From: an uncultured Mycoplasmataceae bacterium
Lineage (GTDB): Bacteria; Bacillota_I; Bacilli_A; Mycoplasmatales; Mycoplasmoidaceae
Reading direction: 5' to 3'
Length of the DNA stretch: 11,661 nt
Assembly: GCA_949290035.1 (NCBI GenBank)
Contig: CASEQO010000038.1
Coordinates: 1 to 11,661 of the forward strand
The notes below the pieces were generated by a model that saw nothing but the letters and a program-made list of their open reading frames with translations, searched no databases and had not been told where the DNA came from. Positions 1-7,202 of this stretch are shown here, one piece after another. Made by a program: the position numbers and the translations under genes. The first letter of the stretch is position 1, and each line of letters starts with the position of its first letter.

Positions 1-1143
1 AATAATAAACAAGAAAATTTCCTTAATGAAGCACTAGAAAAAAATAATTTATCAAGAGAAGAAGTTCAAGATTTAATTTTAAAAAATTTTGAAAAATTAA
101 TCACATCTGACACAATTAAAAAAATAGAAGATCTTTCACAAAAATCTTATGAAGAAATAAAAATGTTTTCAAGCTATGCAATAATTAATGCAATGGAAGA
201 AACAGCTACTGAAATTATTAACAAAACAAAAAATGACATATCTATTCCAGATGATTTAATTGGAAGATTTATAGGTAAAGATGGTATTAATATAAAAACT
301 ATAGAAAAACTAACTGAATGTCAAATTATAGTTAACGGAAATCTAATAACTATAAGCTCATTTAATTCATTTAGAAAAGAAAAAGCTATTAGATTAATAA
401 ATAAATTAATAAATATGAAAAGTTTTGACATTAATAGAATTGAAAAAAACTTTGAAGCTATTGAAAAAGAATTTGAACAAGAATTAATATCTATAGGAAA
501 AAAGACATTATTAGATCTTAATATTAATGGAATAAATGAAAAAATTTATCAATTTATAGGAAGATTAAAATATAGATACTCTTATTCGCAAAATATTCTT
601 GAACATTCAATAGAATGTGCAAAATTAGCTTCTGAAATTGCAAAAGAATTAGAATTAGATAGTGACATTGCAAAACAAGCTGCTTTTTTTCATGATATAG
701 GTAAGTCAATAGACTTTGAACAAGATAATAACCATGTTAAATCTGGTCTATTTATTGCTAAACAATGTGATCTAAATAAATATATTATAGATGCAATAGC
801 TTCACACCACGAAGATGAAAATACAAAATATATTTATTCTGATATAACTAAAATTGCAGATAAACTTTCATCTATCAGACCTGGTTCTAGAATAGAAAAT
901 TCTGAAATACTACCTTTTAGAATAAATGAAATTGAAACTCAATGCAAAAGCATAAAATATGTTACAAAAGCTTATGTTATAAGAGGAAGTAAAGAAGTTA
1001 TAGTCATAGTAGATCCAAATACTCCAGACAAGGAGTTTAAAGCAATTGGATTAAAAATAAAAACAATTTTAAGAGAAAATGAAAATATTAATTATATGGA
1101 TATAAAAGTAACTGTTAAAAAAGAACAAAACTATTCTATTTAA
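1..1143 (+). CDS. rny: Ribonuclease Y, 5'-truncated by the window edge
   Basis: RNase Y is a membrane-anchored endoribonuclease that starts bulk mRNA decay. The frame is open from base 1, giving 380 visible residues and a TAA stop at 1141-1143. The ATG at 163 is internal, because the same frame continues upstream with a Lys/Glu-rich coiled-coil-like stretch. A KH domain is visible around visible residues 80-130, with its GxxG loop as GKDG (residues 92-95). The HD phosphohydrolase domain follows: EHSIE, then FHDIGKSID with the catalytic His-Asp codons at 691-696, then ASHHED, then KIADKLSSIRPGSR. The ending IKVTVKKE matches the usual RNase Y tail. Compared with the roughly 520-residue Bacillus subtilis enzyme, about 130-140 N-terminal residues (the membrane anchor and part of the coiled coil) lie outside the window. 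The gene is convergent with everything else here and ends at a bidirectional hairpin. Confidence 0.97.
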   Translation, partial: NNKQENFLNEALEKNNLSREEVQDLILKNFEKLITSDTIKKIEDLSQKSYEEIKMFSSYAIINAMEETATEIINKTKNDISIPDDLIGRFIGKDGINIKTIEKLTECQIIVNGNLITISSFNSFRKEKAIRLINKLINMKSFDINRIEKNFEAIEKEFEQELISIGKKTLLDLNINGINEKIYQFIGRLKYRYSYSQNILEHSIECAKLASEIAKELELDSDIAKQAAFFHDIGKSIDFEQDNNHVKSGLFIAKQCDLNKYIIDAIASHHEDENTKYIYSDITKIADKLSSIRPGSRIENSEILPFRINEIETQCKSIKYVTKAYVIRGSKEVIVIVDPNTPDKEFKAIGLKIKTILRENENINYMDIKVTVKKEQNYSI

Positions 1144-1157
1144 TATAAATAATATTT

Positions 1158-1195
1158 AAAAACCTATTTAGATAGATAAACCTAAATAGGTTTTT
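1158..1195. terminator. Bidirectional intrinsic terminator between convergent genes
   Basis: A perfect 14-bp stem (1158-1171 with 1182-1195) closes a 10-nt loop. The core arms are AACCTATTTAG and CTAAATAGGTT. The plus strand ends in a T run after the stem, and the A run at the other side gives a T run on the minus strand. The hairpin lies 15 nt after the rny stop and 6 nt after the stop of the minus-strand gene at 1201, so it can terminate both. Confidence 0.9.
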
Positions 1196-1200
1196 TATAA

Positions 1201-1938
1201 TTATTTATTGCTATCTTTGTTATTAGCGTTTTTATCTAACTTAACTTCCTCTAAAGTTAGATTTGATTCATCTTCTTTTTTAGATAAACCATTTCTAATT
1301 TTTAATAATTTAATTAAATAAAAAATATTTATGAATGTTATTACAAAGAAAATTGAAAATAAAATTGAACCTGACACCATCATATCATATGCTTGAATAG
1401 ACTTATTTAGTGTTTTAATATTATCATTCATTCTTTTTAGATCTTCATTTGATAAATCATTAGATGTTTTTACTAAATATTTATAATATTTCTTAGATGC
1501 TTTAACAGTATCCATATAATCATTGTATGAGATAATATCATGACATAAATCATTATATTCTTCATTTATTCTTATTCTTTGATATATTTTTTGATCTATA
1601 TTAGAAATATCATATGAACCATTTGAACTAATACTAATAACGCTATACTTTACATCATTTATTTTAGTATTTAAAAAATTTGTTGATCCAATGCCTTGTT
1701 TAACATTATATGTAAATTTATATTCAGTATATTTTTGATAATAACTAGATGATGAATCACTATTTTTATATATGAATTCTAAATTTTTTTGATTAATAGT
1801 TCTTGTTGATCCTATAGGGAATAAAATAAGTCCTGTAATAGTTATTGAAGAATTAAATAACAAAAATAATTTAATTACTCTAGTTGATTTTAAAAATTTT
1901 CTTGTATTATTGTAAATTTTAATTACTCTTTCTTTCAT
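1201..1938 (-). CDS. Hypothetical two-helix membrane protein, 245 aa
   Basis: I do not recognise this protein. I chose the ATG at 1938 because an AGGA ribosome binding site (1944-1947) lies 5 nt upstream and a TATAAT promoter box just before that. A longer frame up to 2034 would have to translate the homopolymer and the preceding terminator. The N-terminus is basic, followed by a hydrophobic segment at about residues 21-42. A polar region of about 140 residues follows, rich in Ser, Asn, Tyr and Lys. A second strong hydrophobic segment lies at about 187-211, and the C-terminal tail is charged (Lys/Asp/Asn). The likely topology puts the central region outside the cell and both ends inside, which would make it a surface-exposed protein. 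There is no lipobox cysteine. It is a separate transcription unit with its own promoter and terminator. The promoter contains an 18-nt homopolymer. Confidence 0.8.
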   Translation of the reverse strand: MKERVIKIYNNTRKFLKSTRVIKLFLLFNSSITITGLILFPIGSTRTINQKNLEFIYKNSDSSSSYYQKYTEYKFTYNVKQGIGSTNFLNTKINDVKYSVISISSNGSYDISNIDQKIYQRIRINEEYNDLCHDIISYNDYMDTVKASKKYYKYLVKTSNDLSNEDLKRMNDNIKTLNKSIQAYDMMVSGSILFSIFFVITFINIFYLIKLLKIRNGLSKKEDESNLTLEEVKLDKNANNKDSNK

Positions 1939-1962
1939 ATAAATCCTATAAATAACATAAGA

Positions 1963-1996
1963 ATTATATACTAATTTCAAAAAAAAAAAAAAAAAA
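1963..1996 (-). promoter_or_regulatory. Promoter with homopolymer tract for the 245-aa membrane protein
   Basis: On the minus strand a perfect -10 box TATAAT lies at 1968-1963, about 25 nt upstream of the chosen ATG. The position expected for a -35 box (17-nt spacer) falls inside an uninterrupted run of 18 T (1996-1979). No ordinary -35 hexamer is present at normal distance. A weak TTGCGT lies at the far side of the tract (2001-1996), 27 nt from the -10. The start site is inferred, not seen. Confidence 0.6.
1979..1996. repeat. Homopolymer A/T tract, 18 nt
   Basis: Eighteen consecutive A on the plus strand (T on the minus strand). It lies between the terminator of the 121-aa gene and the -10 box of the 245-aa gene. 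It is the longest single-base run I noticed in the window and is of a length prone to slippage. Confidence 0.95.
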
Positions 1997-2011
1997 CGCA
2001 AATTAGAATAA

Positions 2012-2043
2012 AAATGATATTTGATTAGTATCAAATATCATTT
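2012..2043 (-). terminator. Intrinsic terminator of the 121-aa membrane protein gene
   Basis: A perfect 14-bp inverted repeat (2012-2025 with 2030-2043) closes a 4-nt loop. On the minus strand it is followed by a T-rich stretch. It begins 12 nt after the stop codon of the gene at 2056-2421. The stem is almost pure A/T, so stability rests on its length and perfect pairing. Confidence 0.85.
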
Positions 2044-2055
2044 CAATTTTATAAA

Positions 2056-2421
2056 TTATTTATTTTCTTTTTTGTCTTTTTTAGAAAGAAGACTAAAGAT
2101 TCCACCAAGAATTAATGATCCAACAAATATTGAAACTATAACTACTGCAGCTATAAACATTGGTTCTCCAATTTCTGGTAGTTTTTCTCTAACATCAGAA
2201 ACCATTTCAGTTACTGATTCAAAATCTAAAACACCTTGTGCTTGATCAGATGCGCTATTAAGAGCACTAACTATTTGTCCTAAAGCATCATCTATAATAT
2301 CTGTTTTTCAAGAAATATATCCAAATGCACCTACTGCACCTGTTAATAATATTCCTATTAGCGAGAAAACAACAAAATATATGTTTCTAACAAATTTAAA
2401 AAACTTAGATAAAAATTTCAT
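2056..2421 (-). CDS. Hypothetical small membrane protein, 121 aa
   Basis: The start is well supported: AAGGAG (2431-2436) lies 9 nt before the ATG. The frame contains one TGA codon (2308-2310) that must be read as Trp, which hides the gene from a standard-code ORF search. A basic N-terminus (MKFLSKFFKF) leads into a hydrophobic segment at about residues 13-36. A soluble region of about 50 residues, likely helical and acidic, follows. A second hydrophobic segment (about 87-112) with a Gly-containing end leads to a Lys-rich tail (KKDKKENK). The design, two helices with an outside loop and a charged tail, resembles the 245-aa neighbour on a smaller scale, but I see no clear sequence similarity. 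It forms its own unit with promoter and terminator. Function unknown. Confidence 0.85.
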
Positions 2422-2430
2422 CTTTCTTTA

Positions 2431-2436
2431 CTCCTT
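2431..2436 (-). promoter_or_regulatory. Ribosome binding site AAGGAG
   Basis: Strong Shine-Dalgarno sequence 9 nt upstream of the ATG at 2421. It fixes the start of the 121-aa membrane protein gene, which has an in-frame TGA. Confidence 0.85.
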
Positions 2437-2450
2437 ATTGATATATTTTA

Positions 2451-2478
2451 ATTATACCATTATTTTTACTTTAGTCTA
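2451..2478 (-). promoter_or_regulatory. Promoter of the 121-aa membrane protein gene
   Basis: The -10 box TATAAT lies at 2456-2451, preceded by TGG in an extended -10-like arrangement. A weak -35 (TAGACT, 2478-2473) lies 16 nt upstream. The -35 abuts the first copy of the 29-bp direct repeat, which could therefore hold an operator. Confidence 0.6.
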
Positions 2479-2506
2479 AATCATAGCTAATAAGCGTATA
2501 TATTGT
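2478..2506. repeat. 29-bp direct repeat, copy 1
   Basis: This copy begins AAATCATAGCTAATAAGCG and ends TATATATTGT. It is identical over 29 bp to the second copy 41 bp downstream. It lies immediately upstream of the promoter of the 121-aa gene. The centre GCTAATAAGC has weak dyad symmetry (GCT/AGC). Confidence 0.95.
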
Positions 2507-2518
2507 TTAAAATTTAAC

Positions 2519-2547
2519 AAATCATAGCTAATAAGCGTATATATTGT
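2519..2547. repeat. 29-bp direct repeat, copy 2
   Basis: An exact second copy of the repeat at 2478-2506, separated from it by 12 unrelated A/T bases. It lies between the opp operon terminator and copy 1. The 41-bp period is close to four helical turns, so two bound proteins would face the same side of the DNA. Confidence 0.95.
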
Positions 2548-2556
2548 AAAGAATAT

Positions 2557-2601
2557 AAAATGAGGTGTAATTAATCTAATATAGATCTAACACCTCATTT
2601 T
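2557..2601 (-). terminator. Intrinsic terminator at the end of the opp operon
   Basis: A 12-bp stem (AAAATGAGGTGT at 2557-2568 with its complement at 2590-2601) encloses a second small hairpin (ATCTA 2574-2578 with TAGAT 2582-2586). On the minus strand a short T run follows. The stem starts 1 nt after the stop of the 78-aa gene. The plus-strand side also ends in a T run, so it may work in both directions. Confidence 0.8.
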
Positions 2602-2602
2602 T

Positions 2603-2839
2603 TTAAATCATTATTTTTTTAAAATCATCATCACTCAAGGATGTAGAAGGATTTGTGTTTGGTAAAGTTTTTAATGTTCAATATGTTTTATCTATTTTAT
2701 GTAATTCATCACAAAAATCATATAACTTATGATTTTTATTTATAATTTTTTGAAATACATTTTCACTAGATAAAAAATATATAGTATATTTTTCATTTGA
2801 TGTCTTTAATAATTCAACATTTCATATAACTTCATTCAT
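2603..2839 (-). CDS. Hypothetical small soluble protein, 78 aa, last gene of the opp operon
   Basis: I do not recognise it. The frame contains two TGA codons read as Trp (residues 6 and 54), so it is missed under the standard code. A strong AAGGAG (2849-2854) lies 9 nt upstream of the ATG and overlaps the stop codon of the preceding gene, leaving a 13-nt gap between the two. The product starts MNEVIWNVELLKTSNEKYTI, which reads like beta strands. It contains a helix-like middle and a Pro/Asn/Thr/Ser stretch, and it ends in the acidic-basic tail SDDDFKKIMI. No signal peptide or membrane segment is present. Position and coupling suggest co-expression with the transporter and the 176-aa membrane protein. 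Function unknown. Confidence 0.8.
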
Positions 2840-2848
2840 TATAATTTT

Positions 2849-2854
2849 CTCCTT
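2849..2854 (-). promoter_or_regulatory. Ribosome binding site AAGGAG overlapping a stop codon
   Basis: The Shine-Dalgarno sequence shares bases with the TAA stop of the upstream 176-aa gene (2853-2855) and precedes the ATG at 2839 by 9 nt. It fixes the start of the 78-aa gene. Confidence 0.85.
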
Positions 2855-3383
2855 ATTTAAAGTGATAAACCAATACGCAAATTAATGAAGACACTAAAGT
2901 TATAATACTAAAAATTCAAGAAACTATATACATTATTTTAGTTGAAGATATTTTTTCTTTTATAAAATCTTTAAAATCATCATATGTACTAAAGTTTTTT
3001 ATAATTCTAGTATTTTTATAATCTACAACTTCTTTTAGCTTATTAAGTTTAATTCTTAATGATACTTGATGAATCATATATCTAACTCTTGATAAAAATT
3101 CTTTTCTACCCATTCATCAAAAAATATTATAAGCTAAAGAAAAAACTGATGCTATTAATCATATATCATATCATTTTAATTTATATAATGTTCCTTTATA
3201 TCAATCATCATATACATCTCAAATTAATATACCAATGATTAAAATTAATGAAAAAATTATCAAATTAAAAATAAATGCAATTATTCCTTTTGGATATGTA
3301 TTATTTTTAACATCAGAATAATCAACATCGCTAATTTGTTGATTATTTCTTCTAATATGATAGCCTGATTTTATTTCATTCAT
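2853..3383 (-). CDS. Hypothetical three-helix membrane protein, 176 aa, coupled to oppF
   Basis: The frame is continuous only if seven TGA codons are read as Trp, five of them in or beside membrane segments. The ATG at 3383 lies inside the end of oppF (13-nt overlap, different frame) and lacks a clear Shine-Dalgarno, so translation is probably coupled to oppF. The N-terminus is polar for 30 residues. Helices follow at about 33-56 and 72-91; the second ends in IFWWMGRKEF. A long basic amphipathic middle covers about 92-148. A third helix lies at about 150-173 and the protein ends LVYHFK. I do not recognise a family. The tight link to oppF suggests a role near the peptide transporter, but that rests only on context. 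The start is the least certain part; a shorter form from the ATG at 3113 would lose two helices and is unlikely. Confidence 0.8.
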
Positions 3384-5632
3384 AACTTAAATTGTGATTC
3401 ACTTGCTAAAACTTCATGACCTTCACTAACTTCATAAAATTTAGGGACATTCGAAATTGAATATTCTTTTGCATATTCTGAATTATCGTTAAATGATGCT
3501 AAATCTACATCCATTTTATTCAATTCAGGAACAGCCATAAATAATGATTTAGTATATGGGTGAATAGGATTTTTAAATACTTTTTCAACTAATCCTTTTT
3601 CAACTATTGAACCATTATGCATAATAATAACTTTATTACAAATATGTTGCACCATTGAAAGATCGTGAGCTATAAATAAGAAAGTCATACCTTTTTTATC
3701 ACAAAGATCTTTCATAATATTTATAACTTGAGCTTGAACAGATACATCTAATGCTGATATAGCTTCATCAGCTATTATTAATTTAGGATCAGTTATTAAT
3801 GCTCTAGCAATCACTATTCTTTGTCTTTGTCCACCTGAAAATTCATGAGGATATCTAAAAGCATGCTCTCTTTTTAAACCTACAGATTCTAATAATTCAT
3901 ATACTTTATTTAATGTTTTTATTTTAATAAGTTCACTTTTATATAAAAATAAAACTAATTTAGATTTTGAACATAATTTAATGTTTATTAGATGAATGTT
4001 TAAAATATTTTTATATTCTCAATTTATTGATGATAATGTTTTATTTTTTGTAGATATTTGAATTTGAAAAGATTTTTTATTTTTATTAATTATTTCTTTT
4101 TGTTCTTTTTTAGAGAATTTTTCAAGTGCAGATGGTCTTAATTTATATAATTGTGAACAATGTGAGTTAAATAATTTCTTCATGATTTTTGTTTGTAATT
4201 TTATCTCTTTTAAAAGATTAGAAATTTTGTTTTCAAATTCACTATAAATATCTTTTTTATTATTTAGATATTGTTGTTTGTAGTCATTATAAAATTTTGA
4301 AGTATCTAAATTATTTTCATTATTAGCATTATTTCCTTTTTTAAATTTATTTAATGAATCTAATTTTTCTTTAACAATATCTTCTAGATCTTTTAATTTT
4401 TGTTGATCTTCATTATAATTTTTATCATTTGTGTCTTTTAATGATGAAATTATATTATTTGAATTTTCATTAATCATTTTTTTCAATGAAGATGTAGATA
4501 ATTTTTCTTTAATGATTTGGATACTATCATTAAATTCGTTTTCAGAATTTATTGAAAATAATTGATTATTAATTTCTTTAAAATATTCATTAGATATTTT
4601 TAATAATGGATTAAGGAATTCATTTATTTGCTCATCAGAAATACTTTTAAATTGAATCATTAATTTACAAAAATAAATATCAACCAAAGCTTTTTGAGAA
4701 ATTATTTTTTCATTTCAATATGAAATTTTATTATTTGTTATCTTGGCATTATCAATGCTAAATTTTCTCTGAAGTTTTAAATCATTAATTTTTATTTTTA
4801 ATAATTTTTTTTGTTCTTTTTCTTTTAATAAAATTTTAAACTTAGAAAGTTCATTTTTAGAGTTTTCATATTCTTTTTTTACTTGAATTAACTCAGATGA
4901 TTCATCACTATTATTTAAATATTTTCTTAGACTAAAGTCAATTTCTTCATTATTTAATACATTATTAATTATTTCATTTTCTGAATCTATTAAATTAGAT
5001 AAGTCATTAATATTAATTTTCATTTCAGTTATAAAATCATTATATTGATCATCTATTTGATTAAAAGATTCAATTCAATCATCTTGATTTATAAAAGAAA
5101 AATTATTTAAATCATCAATTTTATTTTTTATAGTTAATAAATATTTTTCATAAAAATCAATAATTTTTGGATAATATATTTCATTAATTTTGTTCATTAA
5201 ATAATATTGAAGTGAACTATTAATTTTTTGTTTTATTTTTATATCTTTTTTAACTTCATTTTTGATTGTTTTATTAATAACTAACGGTTCAGAAACTAAT
5301 TTTAAAATATTCATTTTCGGATTCAATGATGACATTGGATCTTGAAAAACCATTTGTATATTATTAGTTATATAATTAAAATCATTTTTATTAACTTTTT
5401 TAGAAGATATTAATTTGTCATAAAAATAAACATTACCTCCTGAAATAGGATACAATCTTATAATTGATTTTCCTAATGTAGTTTTTCCAGAACCTGATTC
5501 ACCAATAATTCCATAAAAATCACCTTCTTCAACATCAAAATTAATATTTTTTAAGGCATGTTTTAAAGATCCACGTTTTTTAAAAAATTTATTAACATTA
5601 TTTACAGATAATATTTTATTTTTTTCTTCCAT
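3371..5632 (-). CDS. oppF: Oligopeptide ABC transporter ATP-binding protein OppF with a very large insertion, 753 aa
   Basis: This is one of the two ATPases that drive peptide import. The frame is single and in phase throughout when TGA is Trp. Visible motifs are Walker A GESGSGKT (residues 44-51), the Q-loop in [11 protein letters not shown] (Gln97), the ABC signature SGGQRQR (599-605), Walker B LIIADE (618-623) and the switch His in FIAHD (His656). Some 500 residues separate the Q-loop from the signature, where about 55-60 are usual. The extra part is Lys/Asn/Glu/Ile-rich and mostly helical, with a likely coiled coil around the region starting [15 protein letters not shown]. Overlong OppF proteins are known in other mycoplasmas. 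The C-terminus ends QFKLWMK after a TGA; under the standard code it would stop 3 codons early. The start overlaps the oppD end by 17 nt. The C-terminal region lacks the cysteines of many OppF proteins. Confidence 0.96.
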
Positions 5633-7199
5633 CTTTTTCTTCCATTCCTTTCTTATTTGCGATTGCTTTTGATGCTGATTTAATTTTATTCATTACATCT
5701 TTTGGTATAGGTATATTTGGGGCGTCAGGGTGTAATAATCATGTTGCAGCTTTATGAGAATCAGTGATTTTAAATAATGGTGGTTGCTCTTCAAAATCTA
5801 ATTTTATAGCATATTTATTTCTTGGAGCAAAAGCATCACCTTTTGGAGGCATCACCATATTTGGAGGTGATCCTGGAATGCTTTCAAGTTTTTCATTTGA
5901 TCCAGATTCTGGAATTGATGAAATAAGTGCTCATGTATATGGATGTCTAGGATTTGAAAAAAGCTCATATGTTTTTGCTTGTTCTACAATTTTTCCTGCA
6001 TACATAACATATATATAATCACAAAGATTAGCTACTAAACCAATGTTATGTGAAATAAATATAATTGCTACATTAAATTCTTTACAAACTTTTTTAATTA
6101 AATCTATAACTTTTGCTTGAACTGTTACATCTAATGCAGTTGTTGGTTCATCAGCTATTATTAATTGTGGTTCAGCTAATAAAGTCATTGCAATAACAAT
6201 TCTTTGTCTCATACCACCTGAAAATTCATGTGGAAATAATTTTCATTTTGTTTCTGGATCACTAATACCAATATATTCAAGTGTTCCTAATATTCTTTTA
6301 TTAATATTTGAACTTCTTAATCTATATTGATATTTAAATTTAATTTTTTTTATTGAAATTTTATATCATAGTTTTAATGCTTGATTAGATAAATGTTTGT
6401 ATTCATTTAAATAATATATGTTTGCATCGAATTCAGATTTTTTAAATGAATACAATAATTCATTATATTCATTTAAAAATAATTTATCATTTGAATTTAT
6501 GTCATTTACTTTTTTATCTAGAAATTCTAGTTTTTGACTATAAACTTCTTTTATATTACTTTCTGTATTATTTAAATTTGATATTTTTTTATATCAAGTT
6601 TCTAATGCAGTTTTTGATCTATTTGATTGTTCTTCTAAGAATTTTAATTCTTTTTCATTATTTATTTTTTTAAGATTATCAATATCATCATTAATTTTTG
6701 ATGCATCAAAATTATTTGAGCTATCAAAACTATTTGCATTAATTATGTTTTGATATTCTTCTTTTAATTTTATTAAATCTCATTTTTGTTTTCTTTTTTG
6801 AGCAATTTTGTAAGCTTCTACTAATTGCTTTTTAATAGTCATTGTAGGATTTAATGACATTAAAGGATCTTGAGGTATATAACCTATTTGAGTACCTCTA
6901 ATATAGATTCAATCATTTTTAGATATTTTTGAAAGATCTATATTTAAAAATTGCATTTTATTAACTTCAGTTATACTATTTTCATTGAATCCAGTTAATG
7001 CTTTTAAAGTAACTGATTTACCTGATCCAGATTCACCTACTAGACCTATAAGTTGTCCTTTATTTACACTAATAGATACATCTCTAACAGCTCTAACTAA
7101 TCCCAATTTATTCTTAAAATAAACTGATAAATTTTTAACCTCAAGTATTCTATTTTCTTTTAATTTGTGCTCATCACTTAAAAATAAATTTCTATTCAT
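5616..7199 (-). CDS. oppD: Oligopeptide ABC transporter ATP-binding protein OppD with an insertion, 527 aa
   Basis: Partner ATPase of OppF at the cytoplasmic face of the permease. Motifs are Walker A GESGSGKS (55-62), the Q-loop in GYIPQDPLMSLNP (Gln110), the signature SGGMRQR (327-333, the usual OppD form), Walker B LIIADEP (346-352) and the switch His in FISHN (His384). The Q-loop to signature distance is about 217 residues instead of about 55, caused by a helical Lys/Asn/Glu-rich insertion at roughly residues 135-300. The C-terminal substrate-specificity region (HPYTWAL, then PGSPPN, then PPKGDAFAPRNKYA, then HKAATWLLHPDAP) is typical in layout, but its normal cysteines are replaced. An AGGAG (7211-7215), inside the end of the permease gene, serves the ATG at 7199 with 11-nt spacing. 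The gap to the upstream gene is 3 nt. The end overlaps oppF by 17 nt. Confidence 0.96.
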
Positions 7200-7202
7200 A
7201 AA

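Noticed and set aside
163..165. ATG at 163 as the rny start
   Set aside because: The same frame is open back to base 1 with matching coiled-coil composition, so the gene begins before the window.
1939..2034. A longer N-terminus for the 245-aa protein starting at 2034
   Set aside because: It would translate the terminator hairpin and the homopolymer (a run of Phe). A good AGGA and ATG are present at 1938.
2021..2245. Plus-strand open frame of 74 codons
   Set aside because: It lies opposite the 121-aa membrane protein gene, begins inside a terminator hairpin and has no ribosome binding site.
2478..2547. The two 29-bp repeats as a minimal CRISPR array
   Set aside because: Only two units, a 12-nt spacer and no cas genes in view; a tandem regulatory element or duplication fits better.
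3371..5632. OppF looks broken into several pieces by stop codons under the standard code
   Set aside because: All breaks checked are TGA in one frame and all fragments share that frame. Motifs continue across them in the right order, so this is code 4 and not a pseudogene.
5764..6018. Plus-strand open frame of 84 codons
   Set aside because: It is antisense to the conserved C-terminal part of oppD; a by-product of low-complexity coding sequence.
6446..6673. Plus-strand open frame of 75 codons rich in Leu, Ile and Tyr
   Set aside because: It is antisense to the A-rich oppD insertion; its hydrophobic look comes from T-rich complement codons.
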